From JAWLGW01 sp964569055 (GTDB lineage: Bacteria; Planctomycetota; J058), in the NCBI GenBank assembly GCA_964569055.1, contig CAZMSZ010000007.1, positions 1 to 48,111 of the forward strand: a DNA stretch of 48,111 nt, in the 5' to 3' direction. A program made the translations under genes and the position numbers. The notes below the pieces were generated by a model, which had not been told where the DNA came from, did not search any database, and worked only from the letters and a program-made list of their open reading frames with translations. Of this stretch, positions 22,121-29,945 are shown in pieces (the first letter of the stretch is position 1; each line of letters starts with the position of its first letter).

Positions 22121-23530
22121 GTGGCCAACGAGCATCACGACGGCGGGCACCACGGGCACGACGACGCGCTCGCCGCGGACGATCACCACCCGCACGTCGT
22201 CTCTACGACCTTCCTGGCCGGGATCCTGGCCACGCTGCTGGTCCTGACGGGGATCACGGTCGCCGCCTCCTACGTGGACCTCGGCGGGCGCTCGGTGAAC
22301 ATCCTCGTCGCGATCCTGATCGCGACCATGAAGGGCACGCTGGTGGCGCTGTTCTTCATGCACCTGCGCTGGGACAAGCCGTTCAACGCGATCGTGCTGA
22401 TCACGTCGCTCGGCATGGTGGGGCTGTTCTTGGGGATCTCGACCATCGACATGCTCGAGGTGACGGGCGAGAAGGACCCGAACTTCTCGAAGGAGGGCTT
22501 CAAGCGCCGCCGGGAGGCGCTCGGCTACGGGGCCGAGACGGCCAACCCCGGCGCCGAGGCGGCGGCGGCCCTGCAGGGCACCGCCGCGAGCATGTTCGGC
22601 GCGCTCGCGGCCACGTTCGACAAGCCCGACAACCCGATCACCGACGCCAAGGTCGAGCTCGGGCGCATGCTGTACTTCGAGGAGCGCCTCTCGAAGAACC
22701 ACGACGTCTCCTGCAGCACCTGCCACGACCTCGCCCGCTACGGCGTGGACGGGGAGAAGACCTCGGCCGGCCACAAGGGCCAGCGCGGGACCCGCAACGC
22801 GCCCACCGTCTACAACGCGGCCGGCCACTCGATGCAGTTCTGGGACGGGCGGGCGGCCGACGTCGAGGAGCAGGCGCTCGGCCCGATCCTCAACCCCGTC
22901 GAGATGGCGATGCCGAGCGAGGAGCAGGTGCTGAAGGTCCTGCGCTCGATCCCGGGCTACGGCGAGAAGTTCCAGGCCGCCTTCCCCGGCGAGGCGGACC
23001 CGATCACGTTCGCCAACGTCGGCAAGGCGATCGGCGCCTTCGAGCGGACCTTGACCACTCCGGCCCCGTACGACCGCTTCGTGGAGGGTGACCTCACGGC
23101 GCTCACCGAGCAGCAGCAGCGCGGCTTCCAGACCTACATGGAGGTCGGCTGCACCATGTGCCACTCCGGCCCCTTGTTCGGCGGCATGATCGTGCAGAAG
23201 CTCGGCCTCATGAAGCCCTACCCCACCAAGGACCAGGGCAAGTTCGAGGCGACGGGGAAGGCCTCCGACAAGTCGATGTTCAAGACCCCCTCGCTGCGCA
23301 ACGTCGAGAAGACCGCGCCGTACCTGCACGACGGCTCGCTCGCCACGCTCGAGGAGGTCACGCACATGATGGCCGAGTACCAGCTCGGCAAGCAGCTCAC
23401 CGACGAGCAGGTGGCCGACATCGTCGCGTTCATGAAGAGCCTCACGGGCGAGCTCCCTCCGGCCGAGAAGATCGCGGCGCCGACGCTGCCGCCGAGCGGC
23501 CCGGACACGCCCAAGCCCGACCCCAACTAA
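22121..23530 (+). CDS. Oxidase subunit IV fused to a diheme cytochrome c peroxidase
   Basis: This 469-residue protein joins two families in one uninterrupted frame. Residues 1-112 are a prokaryotic CoxIV/CtaF: a His-rich start (HHDGGHHGH) and three helices (27-49, 60-82, 88-110), with the conserved MKGTLVALFFMHLRW. Residues ~150-469 are a MauG/CcpA-type diheme peroxidase with heme sites C198-STC-H202 and C344-TMC-H348, plus FWDGRA and APYLHDGS. Three helices with an inside N-terminus would place the peroxidase in the periplasm, and no second signal peptide exists. The family reduces H2O2 with cytochrome electrons. GTG start 8 bases after coxC. The fusion is the main oddity here. Confidence 0.9.
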   Translation: MANEHHDGGHHGHDDALAADDHHPHVVSTTFLAGILATLLVLTGITVAASYVDLGGRSVNILVAILIATMKGTLVALFFMHLRWDKPFNAIVLITSLGMVGLFLGISTIDMLEVTGEKDPNFSKEGFKRRREALGYGAETANPGAEAAAALQGTAASMFGALAATFDKPDNPITDAKVELGRMLYFEERLSKNHDVSCSTCHDLARYGVDGEKTSAGHKGQRGTRNAPTVYNAAGHSMQFWDGRAADVEEQALGPILNPVEMAMPSEEQVLKVLRSIPGYGEKFQAAFPGEADPITFANVGKAIGAFERTLTTPAPYDRFVEGDLTALTEQQQRGFQTYMEVGCTMCHSGPLFGGMIVQKLGLMKPYPTKDQGKFEATGKASDKSMFKTPSLRNVEKTAPYLHDGSLATLEEVTHMMAEYQLGKQLTDEQVADIVAFMKSLTGELPPAEKIAAPTLPPSGPDTPKPDPN

Positions 23531-23531
23531 C

Positions 23532-23564
23532 CGAGGGCGCCCCTGCGGAGCCTCGGCGCCCTCG
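23532..23564 (+). terminator. Hairpin between the two peroxidase genes
   Basis: A 10-bp stem, CGAGGGCGCC at 23532-23541 with GGCGCCCTCG at 23555-23564, has a 13-base loop and starts 2 bases after the stop codon. It lacks a T-tract, so it could attenuate or stabilise mRNA rather than fully terminate. Confidence 0.4.
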
Positions 23565-23628
23565 CCCGCCTCCGCGGCGGTCGAGGGCGAGGACGCTTGG
23601 GGGCGCCCGCCGTGCGAGAGGAGAGATC

Positions 23629-24747
23629 GTGATTCCGACCTCGTGGCGGACCCTGACCCTGACGGCCGCGCTGGCGCTCGGCGCCGCCGGCTGCCCCGGC
23701 GAGAAGAGCCCGCCCGGCGCGGGCGGCGAGGCGGCGCCCAAGGCGGCGGCGCTCAAGCCCGAGGAGCTGAAGAAGCTCCAGGGGCAGGCGAAGGGCATGT
23801 TCGGCAACCCGCCGCTCCCCGAGGTGGCGGAGAGCGAGGAGAACCCGCTCACCCCCGAGAAGGTGGCCCTCGGGCGCATGCTCTACCACGACGCCCGGCT
23901 CTCGAAGGGGCAGGACGTCTCCTGCAACTCCTGCCACGACCTCGCCCGGTTCGGCGTCGACAACGAGAAGACCTCGCTCGGCCACAAGCAGCAGCGCGGC
24001 GTGCGCAACTCGCCGACGGTCTACAACGCGGCCCTCCAGAGCTCGCAGTTCTGGGACGGCCGGGCCGAGACGGTCGAGCAGCAGGCGACCATGCCGATCA
24101 CCAACCCGGTCGAGATGGCCATGACCGACGCGGACCACGTGCTCCGCGTGCTGCGCTCGATCCCGGGCTACGCCGAGCCGTTCCAGAAGGCGTTCCCGGG
24201 GGAGGAGCAGCCGATCACCATGGAGAACGTGGGCAACGCGATCGGCGCCTTCGAGCGCAAGCTGATGACCCCCTCGAAGTTCGACGCCTTCCTGGCCGGC
24301 GACGTGAACGCGCTCACGGCGGAGCAGGCGCGCGGGCTCAAGGCGTTCGTGGGCGATGGCGGCTGCATCACCTGTCACTCGGGGACGCTGCTCGGCGGGA
24401 CCATGTTCCAGAAGCTCGGCCTCATGAAGCCCTGGCCCGGCGTGACCGACGAGGGGCGCTCCGTGGTGACCGGCAACGCGGCCGAGAAGTTCTTCTTCAA
24501 GGTGCCGCAGCTGCGCAACGTCACCAAGACCGCGCCCTACCTGCACGACGGCTCGGTCGACGACCTCGCCAAGGTGGTCGACATGATGGCGGAGTACCAG
24601 CTCGGTCGGAAGCTGAAGAAGGAGCAGGTCGCCGACATCGTGGCGTTCCTCGACAGCCTGACCGGCGAGCTGCCCCCGACGGACTTCATCGCCAAGCCGC
24701 AGCTCCCCGAGAGCGGCCCCGACACCCCCAAGCCCGACCCCAACTGA
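23629..24747 (+). CDS. Diheme cytochrome c peroxidase lipoprotein
   Basis: This 372-residue lipoprotein (lipobox A19-A-G-C22) is closely related to the peroxidase half of the preceding gene: heme sites C99-NSC-H103 and C246-ITC-H250, FWDGRA, NPVEMAM, APYLHDGS, and an identical C-terminal SGPDTPKPDPN. The pair therefore looks like a tandem duplication in which one copy is tethered through CoxIV and the other by lipid. It should reduce H2O2 in the periplasm with electrons from cytochrome c. GTG start behind GAGAGGAGAG. Confidence 0.92.
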   Translation: MIPTSWRTLTLTAALALGAAGCPGEKSPPGAGGEAAPKAAALKPEELKKLQGQAKGMFGNPPLPEVAESEENPLTPEKVALGRMLYHDARLSKGQDVSCNSCHDLARFGVDNEKTSLGHKQQRGVRNSPTVYNAALQSSQFWDGRAETVEQQATMPITNPVEMAMTDADHVLRVLRSIPGYAEPFQKAFPGEEQPITMENVGNAIGAFERKLMTPSKFDAFLAGDVNALTAEQARGLKAFVGDGGCITCHSGTLLGGTMFQKLGLMKPWPGVTDEGRSVVTGNAAEKFFFKVPQLRNVTKTAPYLHDGSVDDLAKVVDMMAEYQLGRKLKKEQVADIVAFLDSLTGELPPTDFIAKPQLPESGPDTPKPDPN

Positions 24748-24748
24748 G

Positions 24749-25345
24749 ATGAGCGCGGCCGGCGCCGGCTCACGAGCGCGCGTGCAGAAGCTCGACCCCG
24801 CCCCTGGCGCCGGTCCGTTCGGGCTGGCGGTGTTCCTGATCTCGCTGGCGGTGCTGTTCATCGCCAGCCTGGTGGCCTACTTCGCGGTGCGCGCCACCGC
24901 CGAGGTGTGGCCGCCGCCCGGCCTCCCGCCGCTGCCTCGCACGCTGGCGCTGAGCACGCTGCTGTTGCTCGTGAGCAGCGGCACCATGCACGCCGCGCTG
25001 GTGGCCGCCCGCGCGGACCACCAGCCGCGGCTGCGGGGCGCCATGGTCGCGACCACGGCGCTCGGGCTGGGCTTCCTCGCCAGCCAGGCCTACACCTGGG
25101 CGGAGCTGATCGCGGGCGGGGTGCGCCCCAGCGGCTCGCTGTTCGGCTGGACGTTCTTCATGCTCACCGCGCTCCACGCGGCCCACGTGGTCGGCGGCGT
25201 GATCCCGCTGATCGTGACCACCGTCCAGGCCTTCCGCGGCCGCTACGGCCCGCAGCGGAGCACCGGCGTGCTCATGTGCGGGATGTACTGGCACTTCCTG
25301 GACGGGGTGTGGTTGGTGATCGTGGGAGTGCTGGCCTTTAGTTAG
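24749..25345 (+). CDS. Second heme-copper oxidase subunit III-like protein
   Basis: This 198-residue membrane protein has about five helices and the subunit III signatures LTALHAAHVVGGVI and MYWHFLDGVWLVI. It is shorter than coxC (290 residues) and lacks that protein's insertion and His-rich tail. It may replace coxC under some conditions or be an extra subunit, possibly connected with the adjacent peroxidases. ATG start overlapping the end of the peroxidase region by one base. Last gene of the long operon. Confidence 0.85.
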   Translation: MSAAGAGSRARVQKLDPAPGAGPFGLAVFLISLAVLFIASLVAYFAVRATAEVWPPPGLPPLPRTLALSTLLLLVSSGTMHAALVAARADHQPRLRGAMVATTALGLGFLASQAYTWAELIAGGVRPSGSLFGWTFFMLTALHAAHVVGGVIPLIVTTVQAFRGRYGPQRSTGVLMCGMYWHFLDGVWLVIVGVLAFS

Positions 25346-25379
25346 GGCTCGGTATCGACGTCGGGTGTCGTGGTCGAAC

Positions 25380-25531
25380 GAAGACAACAGAGAATATCAA
25401 CAGNNNNNNNNNNNNNNNNNNNNNNNNNNNNNNNNNNNNNNNNNNNNNNNNNNNNNNNNNNNNNNNNNNNNNNNNNNNNNNNNNNNNNNNNNNNNNNNNN
25501 NNNTTCGCTGTTGATATTCCGTGTTGTCTTC
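25380..25531. repeat. AT-rich inverted repeat element, copy 1 (interrupted by a gap)
   Basis: The left arm at 25380-25403 and right arm at 25508-25531 pair over 24 bases with two mismatches; the shared core is GAATATCAACAG. The space between them is a 100-N gap. The element lies between two convergent genes and is far richer in A+T than its surroundings. A second copy with the same core lies at 33789-33929. I recognise no transposase or named repeat family. Confidence 0.75.
25404..25503. other. Scaffold gap (100 N) inside inverted repeat copy 1
   Basis: A run of exactly 100 N between the two arms of an inverted repeat. A strong hairpin or a high-copy repeat would explain why assembly stopped here. 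Confidence 0.97.
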
Positions 25532-25558
25532 TTCCGTCCCGACGCCGTCGCTCCCTCC

Positions 25559-26629
25559 CTACTCCCCCGCCACCCGCACCGCGCCCCCGTGGGTCGCGTA
25601 CCACGCGAACCAGAAGCACGGCACCACCACCGCTTCGCTCCCCTTCGCCGCCCGCGCCGTGGCCGCGGGCTCGTGCTGCGGGGTCGGCGCGGGGAGGTAG
25701 CGGAACGTGAGCGCGACCCCGCCCTGCTCGGTCGTCCACTCGCCGCCCTCGGGGCCGGTCTTCTCGGCCAGGAGGGCGTGCGGATAGACCCGCACCTCGC
25801 CGCCCGCCTCGACGGCGAGCACGCGGGCCTTGTTGGGGAGTCCGCCCGCGGGCGGGGCGGGGTCCACCGGGAAGCGGAGCAGGTCGTTCCCGAGGTAGCT
25901 GCCGTAGGGCGAGTGCTTGAGCTTGTCGGCGCGGGCGGGGTCGGGCGCGATCACGCGGGTGCCCGGGTGGCGCACCACCCAGTCGCCCCAGTGGGTCAGG
26001 TCGACCGCGACCCGCCGCAGCGCCGCGCCCTCGCGCGCGGCAGGGCCCGCCACGGGGAGGCCCGTGACCTGGCTCCACAGGCTGGTGGGGCTGACGCCCG
26101 CGTCGAACAGGAGCTGCGTCGACTGCCACAGCACGCCGCTGGCGCGCAGGTCGAGCGGCGCCGCGCGGCCGGGCAGGCGGCGGTCGAAGGCGGCCGCGCA
26201 GCCCGAGAGCGGGTGATAGGTCACGGCGAGCGGCACGCCGCCGAGCTCGTGCAGCACCACCTCGTGCCACTCGAGCACCCGGACCGGGTAGGCGCAGGCC
26301 TCGCCGCTCGCGAGGGCGACGCCGAGCACGAGGTCGCCCGCCACGAGGTACTTGCCGCGGCGGCCGATCTTGAAGGCGGCCGCCTCCTCCACGCTCAGCA
26401 GGCGCGGCGAGACCAGCGGTGGGAGCGCGTCGGGGCGCGCGGCGGTCACGACCTGCGCGCGGTCGATCGTCCAGCCCTCGGCGGCGATCGAAGGGGACGG
26501 AGGACCGCCGCCCGGCGTGTTCCGGATCACCCACACCGCGGCGCCGAGCGCGAGCAGCGCGGCCAGCGCCAGCACGGCCAGCGTGCGCGAGTCGAGGCCG
26601 ACCCGCTCCTCGCCCGCTGGCTCGCTCAC
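25559..26629 (-). CDS. DUF3179-domain membrane-anchored protein
   Basis: This 356-residue protein has one N-terminal membrane helix (about 15-35) followed by a DUF3179 domain, recognisable from YPVRVLEWHEVVLHELGG, VTYHPLSGCAAAFDR and TSLWSQVTG. The biochemical role of DUF3179 is unknown to me. GTG start overlapping the ctaB stop by 4 bases, so it is cotranscribed with heme O synthase, possibly in oxidase assembly. The usual CPLCGTA-type motif reads HPLSGCAA here, so a metal-binding Cys pair is not conserved. Confidence 0.8.
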   Translation of the reverse strand: MSEPAGEERVGLDSRTLAVLALAALLALGAAVWVIRNTPGGGPPSPSIAAEGWTIDRAQVVTAARPDALPPLVSPRLLSVEEAAAFKIGRRGKYLVAGDLVLGVALASGEACAYPVRVLEWHEVVLHELGGVPLAVTYHPLSGCAAAFDRRLPGRAAPLDLRASGVLWQSTQLLFDAGVSPTSLWSQVTGLPVAGPAAREGAALRRVAVDLTHWGDWVVRHPGTRVIAPDPARADKLKHSPYGSYLGNDLLRFPVDPAPPAGGLPNKARVLAVEAGGEVRVYPHALLAEKTGPEGGEWTTEQGGVALTFRYLPAPTPQHEPAATARAAKGSEAVVVPCFWFAWYATHGGAVRVAGE

Positions 26630-27561
26630 GCCGTCGGGTCGAGGACGAGCAGGCCGAGGAGGAGGGGCAGGTAGGCCAGGCTACCCAGGAACAGGCGGCG
26701 CGCCGCCTCCCGGCTGCGCGTCACCCACAGCAGCACGCTCAGGCCGAAGAACGCGGTGCCGAGCACCAGCGCGCCCACCAGGTACAGCCAGCCGCCCAGC
26801 CCGGCCGCCGGGGCCAGGGCCGAGACCGGCAGCAGCGCCAGGCCGTAGATCACCGCGTGGTGCCCGCTGAACCGGCCGCTGGGGTCGACGCTCGAGGGCA
26901 TGCAGAAGCCGCCCTGGCGGTAGTCGTCGCGGTAGAACCAGTCGATCGCCAGGAAGTGCGGGATCTGCCACAGGAACAGGATCCCGAACAGCACCCAGGC
27001 CCCCGGCTCGAGCCCGCCGGTCACGGCCGACCAGCCGATCATGGGCGGGATCGCGCCGCACACCGCGCCGATCAGGGTGTTGATCGAGGTGCGCTGCTTG
27101 AGCGGCGTGTAGAGCGCCACGTAGAGCACGCCCACCAGCAGCGCCAGCGCGGCGGGGAGCCAGCCGACGCCCGCCGCGAGCAGCCCCACGCCCGCCGCCA
27201 GGAGGCCCGCCGACCAGGCGACCCCGAGGCGGAGCGACACGCGCCCCGAGGGGAGCGGCCGCCCGCGCGTCCGGGCCATTTGTTGGTCGAGCGGCGCCTC
27301 GAGGCACTGGTTCAGCGCGCAGGCGCCGAACGAGGAGAGGAGCGTGCCCACGGTGGCCCAGGCGAACAGCGCCCAGTCGAGCGGGAGCGGGCCGGCGGCG
27401 AGCAGGAACCCGGCCGCGCTGGTGAGGCCGACCAGGCTGCTCAGCCTGTACTTGGTCATCTCGAGCAGCGCGCCCGCGGTCACGAGCGCCTCGCCGAACG
27501 TGGACGCCGGCGCAGGGTCCTGGCAGGCGATCGGCGTGGCCCCCAGCGAGGACGAGGTCAT
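26626..27561 (-). CDS. ctaB: Protoheme IX farnesyltransferase (heme O synthase)
   Basis: This 311-residue polytopic membrane enzyme of the UbiA prenyltransferase superfamily adds a farnesyl group to heme B, giving heme O for the oxidase. Signatures: the first Asp-rich motif with flanks, NQCLEAPLDQQMARTRGRPL, and the second region, FLAIDWFYRDDYRQGG. It is divergent from ctaA across 230 bases and coupled to DUF3179 downstream. ATG start. Confidence 0.93.
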   Translation of the reverse strand: MTSSSLGATPIACQDPAPASTFGEALVTAGALLEMTKYRLSSLVGLTSAAGFLLAAGPLPLDWALFAWATVGTLLSSFGACALNQCLEAPLDQQMARTRGRPLPSGRVSLRLGVAWSAGLLAAGVGLLAAGVGWLPAALALLVGVLYVALYTPLKQRTSINTLIGAVCGAIPPMIGWSAVTGGLEPGAWVLFGILFLWQIPHFLAIDWFYRDDYRQGGFCMPSSVDPSGRFSGHHAVIYGLALLPVSALAPAAGLGGWLYLVGALVLGTAFFGLSVLLWVTRSREAARRLFLGSLAYLPLLLGLLVLDPTA

Positions 27562-27791
27562 GCAGCGTGCTCCACGGGAGCCCGCGCGCGGCGGCGCGCA
27601 GGCGAGGACGTCAGGGTAGCAAAGCGCCGCGGGCCGGCCGAGCGTCGGGGCTCGCGGCCGGCGAGCCGGGTGCGACAGATCGCCGCACCTGCGCGAGCCG
27701 CACGACGCTCGCGGCGCGCGTCCTGCGCCCGCGTGCGATACTCGCCGCCCTCGGCGGGGCGCCGCGCCAACCGCGCCTCGCGAACACGCCC
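27562..27791. promoter_or_regulatory. Divergent ctaB/ctaA intergenic region
   Basis: This 230-base interval separates the divergent heme A genes and must hold both promoters unless a start is misplaced. Candidate -10 boxes are TACCCT on the minus strand (about 27616-27611) and GATACT on the plus strand near 27738. Neither has a convincing -35, so these are weak calls. No gene is seen. Confidence 0.3.
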
Positions 27792-29180
27792 GTGACCGAC
27801 TCGAGCTCCTTCGACGCGCCCCGCGTCCCGGCCCCCACCACCGGCGGCGTCCTCGCCCTCGGCTTCGGCACCGCCGTGGCCATGTGGGGCGCGGCCTACT
27901 TCTGCCGCCTGTCCCTCGCCAGCGCGAGCGAGGTCGTCGTGCCCGGCTGGGTGCTGGCCCTGCTGTTCGCGCTCTGCTACCTCGCCGGCGGCGCGCTCGC
28001 GGCGCGCACGCTGCCCGGCCCGGCCGCCTGGGCCGGGGCGCGCGTCGGCGCGCTCGCCTCGCTGCTCGACCTGTTGATCCTGGGGAGCGTGCTCAGCGAG
28101 CACGGCTCCCGCCTGGCGCTCCTCGGCGCGCTCGGCACGCTGGCGGTCGGGGCCGCGCTCGGCGCGGCGGGCGCGCTCGCCGCGCGCGCTCGCGGCTGGG
28201 CCCCGAGCGGGCCCGTCAACTGGACGAGCGCGCTGGCGCGCGTGGCGATCGCGGCCACCTTCCTGCTCCTGGGCGTGGGCGGCCTGGTCACGAGCAACGA
28301 CGCGGGCCTCGCCGTGCCCGACTGGCCGAACACGTTCGCCTCGAACATGTTCCTCTACCCGCTCTCGCGCATGACCGGCGGGATCTTCTACGAGCACAGC
28401 CACCGCCTGTTCGGGGCGCTGGTCGGGCTGGCCACCCTGGCCGTCGCGGTGCAGGTCACCCGCACCGACGACCGCCGCTGGGTGCGCGCCCTGGTCTGGG
28501 CGCTGTTCGTCCTGGTGTGCGCGCAAGGCTTCATGGGCGGGCTGCGCGTCACGGGCAAGCTGACCCTGAGCGCCGACCGCGCCGAGCTCGCGCCCAACGC
28601 CGCGCTCGGCATGGTGCACGGGATCACCGCGCAGCTGTTCTTCAGCGGGCTGGTCGCGCTGGCGGCGTTCGTGTCGACCAGCTGGCGCGCGGCGCCGCCG
28701 GCCGGGACGCGCGACCCGCAGGAGGAGCGCGAGGCGCTCGAGGGCACGCGCGACCTCACGGGCGGCCTGGTGGCGCTCTTGCTCGCGCAGCTCGCGCTCG
28801 GCGCGCTGGTGCGCCACTTCCACACGGGGCTGGCGCTGCACATCACGTGCGGGGTGGGCGCGCTCCTGCTCGCGATCGCCTGCGGCGCGCGCGCCTGGGG
28901 GGTCCACGAGGATCGCCCGGTCCTGCCCGCCGTGGGCGTGGCCCTGACCTGGGTGATCGGCCTGCAGTTCCTGCTCGGCATGGGCTCCTACGCCACCACG
29001 GCCCTCGCGCCCGGCGAGAGCCTGCTCTCGGCCTATCAGGCGCCCGTGACCACGGTGCACCAGACCTGCGGGGCCGCCGTGCTGGCGCTGGCGCTGTTGA
29101 CGCACCTCTGGAGCCGGCGCGCGCTGCTCGCGCTCGGGCCGGCGGCGCCCGCCGAGGTGGCGGCGTCCCGCCCGAGTTGA
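27792..29180 (+). CDS. ctaA: Heme A synthase (CtaA/COX15 family)
   Basis: This 462-residue membrane protein contains VTSNDAGLAVPDWP and YEHSHRLFG, the signatures of heme A synthase, and further helix histidines in ALGMVHGITAQ, VRHFHTGLALH and VTTVHQTCG that serve as heme ligands. It oxidises heme O to heme A. The N-terminal ~110 residues hold extra hydrophobic segments before the core. I chose the GTG at 27792; upstream in-frame sequence is Arg-rich and does not look coding. Its TGA stop lies within the -35 box of the next gene. Confidence 0.88.
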   Translation: MTDSSSFDAPRVPAPTTGGVLALGFGTAVAMWGAAYFCRLSLASASEVVVPGWVLALLFALCYLAGGALAARTLPGPAAWAGARVGALASLLDLLILGSVLSEHGSRLALLGALGTLAVGAALGAAGALAARARGWAPSGPVNWTSALARVAIAATFLLLGVGGLVTSNDAGLAVPDWPNTFASNMFLYPLSRMTGGIFYEHSHRLFGALVGLATLAVAVQVTRTDDRRWVRALVWALFVLVCAQGFMGGLRVTGKLTLSADRAELAPNAALGMVHGITAQLFFSGLVALAAFVSTSWRAAPPAGTRDPQEEREALEGTRDLTGGLVALLLAQLALGALVRHFHTGLALHITCGVGALLLAIACGARAWGVHEDRPVLPAVGVALTWVIGLQFLLGMGSYATTALAPGESLLSAYQAPVTTVHQTCGAAVLALALLTHLWSRRALLALGPAAPAEVAASRPS

Positions 29181-29204
29181 CACGCGCAGGGCGACGGCTA
29201 CGTT
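29177..29204 (+). promoter_or_regulatory. Sigma-70-like promoter of the SUMF1-like gene
   Basis: A perfect -35 TTGACA (29177-29182), 16-base spacer and TACGTT (29199-29204). The predicted start of transcription is near 29211, just ahead of GAGGAG (29214-29219) and the ATG at 29225. The -35 box overlaps the ctaA stop codon. Confidence 0.6.
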
Positions 29205-29224
29205 CGACGCAGCGAGGAGCTGCC

Positions 29225-29860
29225 ATGACCGAAGCCCAGTCCCCCACCGCGCAGGTCCAGGCGCCCCCGAACATGGCGCACGTCCCGGCGGGGCCGTTCC
29301 GCTACGGACGCCGCAAGGAGGAGGTCTCCCTCGGCGAGTTCTGGATCGACCTCTACCCGGTCACCAACCGCGACTACCTGGCCTACGTCGAGGCCCACAA
29401 CCGCCCGGCGCCGCGCCACTGGCCGCCCGACGGGTTGACCGACGCCATGCTCGACCTGCCGGTGGTGAACCTGACCTACGCCGAGGCGGAGGCCTACGCC
29501 GAGCGGCTCGGCAAGCAGCTCCCCACCCCGGCGCAGTTCGAGAAGGCCGCGCGCGGGACCGACGGGCGCAAGTATCCGTGGGGCGACGAGCAGCTCGGCC
29601 GGGTCACCAACACGCGCGAGGCGGGGCTCGGCGACGTGACCCCCGTCTCGCGGTTCGAGGCGGGGCGCTCGCCGTACGGCTGCTACGACATGGCCGGCAA
29701 CGTCCTCCACTGGACGCGCGGCCAGGACGAGAAGGGGCAGCGGGTGCTGAAGGGCTGCTCGTTCCGCGAGTTCCTCGCCGCGAGCTACTTCGAGTTCGAG
29801 GCCGACCCCGGCAAGCGGCAGGAGTGCGTGGGCTTCCGCTGCGTGTGGCGGCCGACGTAA
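29225..29860 (+). CDS. SUMF1/FGE-sulfatase-domain protein, probably not a true FGE
   Basis: This 211-residue protein shows the formylglycine-generating-enzyme fold: MAHVPAGPFRYG, YPVTNRDYLAYV, LPTPAQFEKAARG, CYDMAGNVLHWTRG and the terminal GFRCVW. It lacks an export signal. The Cys pair of genuine FGE is not where expected, and the usual GGSW reads GCSF. A regulatory or binding role, as in many bacterial SUMF1-like proteins, is therefore more likely than sulfatase activation. No sulfatase gene is in the window. Confidence 0.75.
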   Translation: MTEAQSPTAQVQAPPNMAHVPAGPFRYGRRKEEVSLGEFWIDLYPVTNRDYLAYVEAHNRPAPRHWPPDGLTDAMLDLPVVNLTYAEAEAYAERLGKQLPTPAQFEKAARGTDGRKYPWGDEQLGRVTNTREAGLGDVTPVSRFEAGRSPYGCYDMAGNVLHWTRGQDEKGQRVLKGCSFREFLAASYFEFEADPGKRQECVGFRCVWRPT

Positions 29861-29915
29861 CAATCACGCGCGCGCCACTTCCCTCGCGGAAGGCGAAACG
29901 GATCGCTAACCTGTT

Positions 29916-29938
29916 CTCGGGCGAGGGGTTCGCCCGAG
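29916..29938 (+). promoter_or_regulatory. Hairpin just upstream of the FHA gene start
   Basis: A perfect 9-bp stem, CTCGGGCGA at 29916-29924 with TCGCCCGAG at 29930-29938, has a 5-base loop and ends 7 bases before the ATG. It could terminate the SUMF1-like transcript or limit ribosome access to the FHA gene. There is no T-tract. Confidence 0.4.
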
Positions 29939-29945
29939 GGTAGGG

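Noticed and set aside
29225..29860. True formylglycine-generating enzyme
   Set aside because: The catalytic Cys pair is not at the expected place and no sulfatase gene is near.
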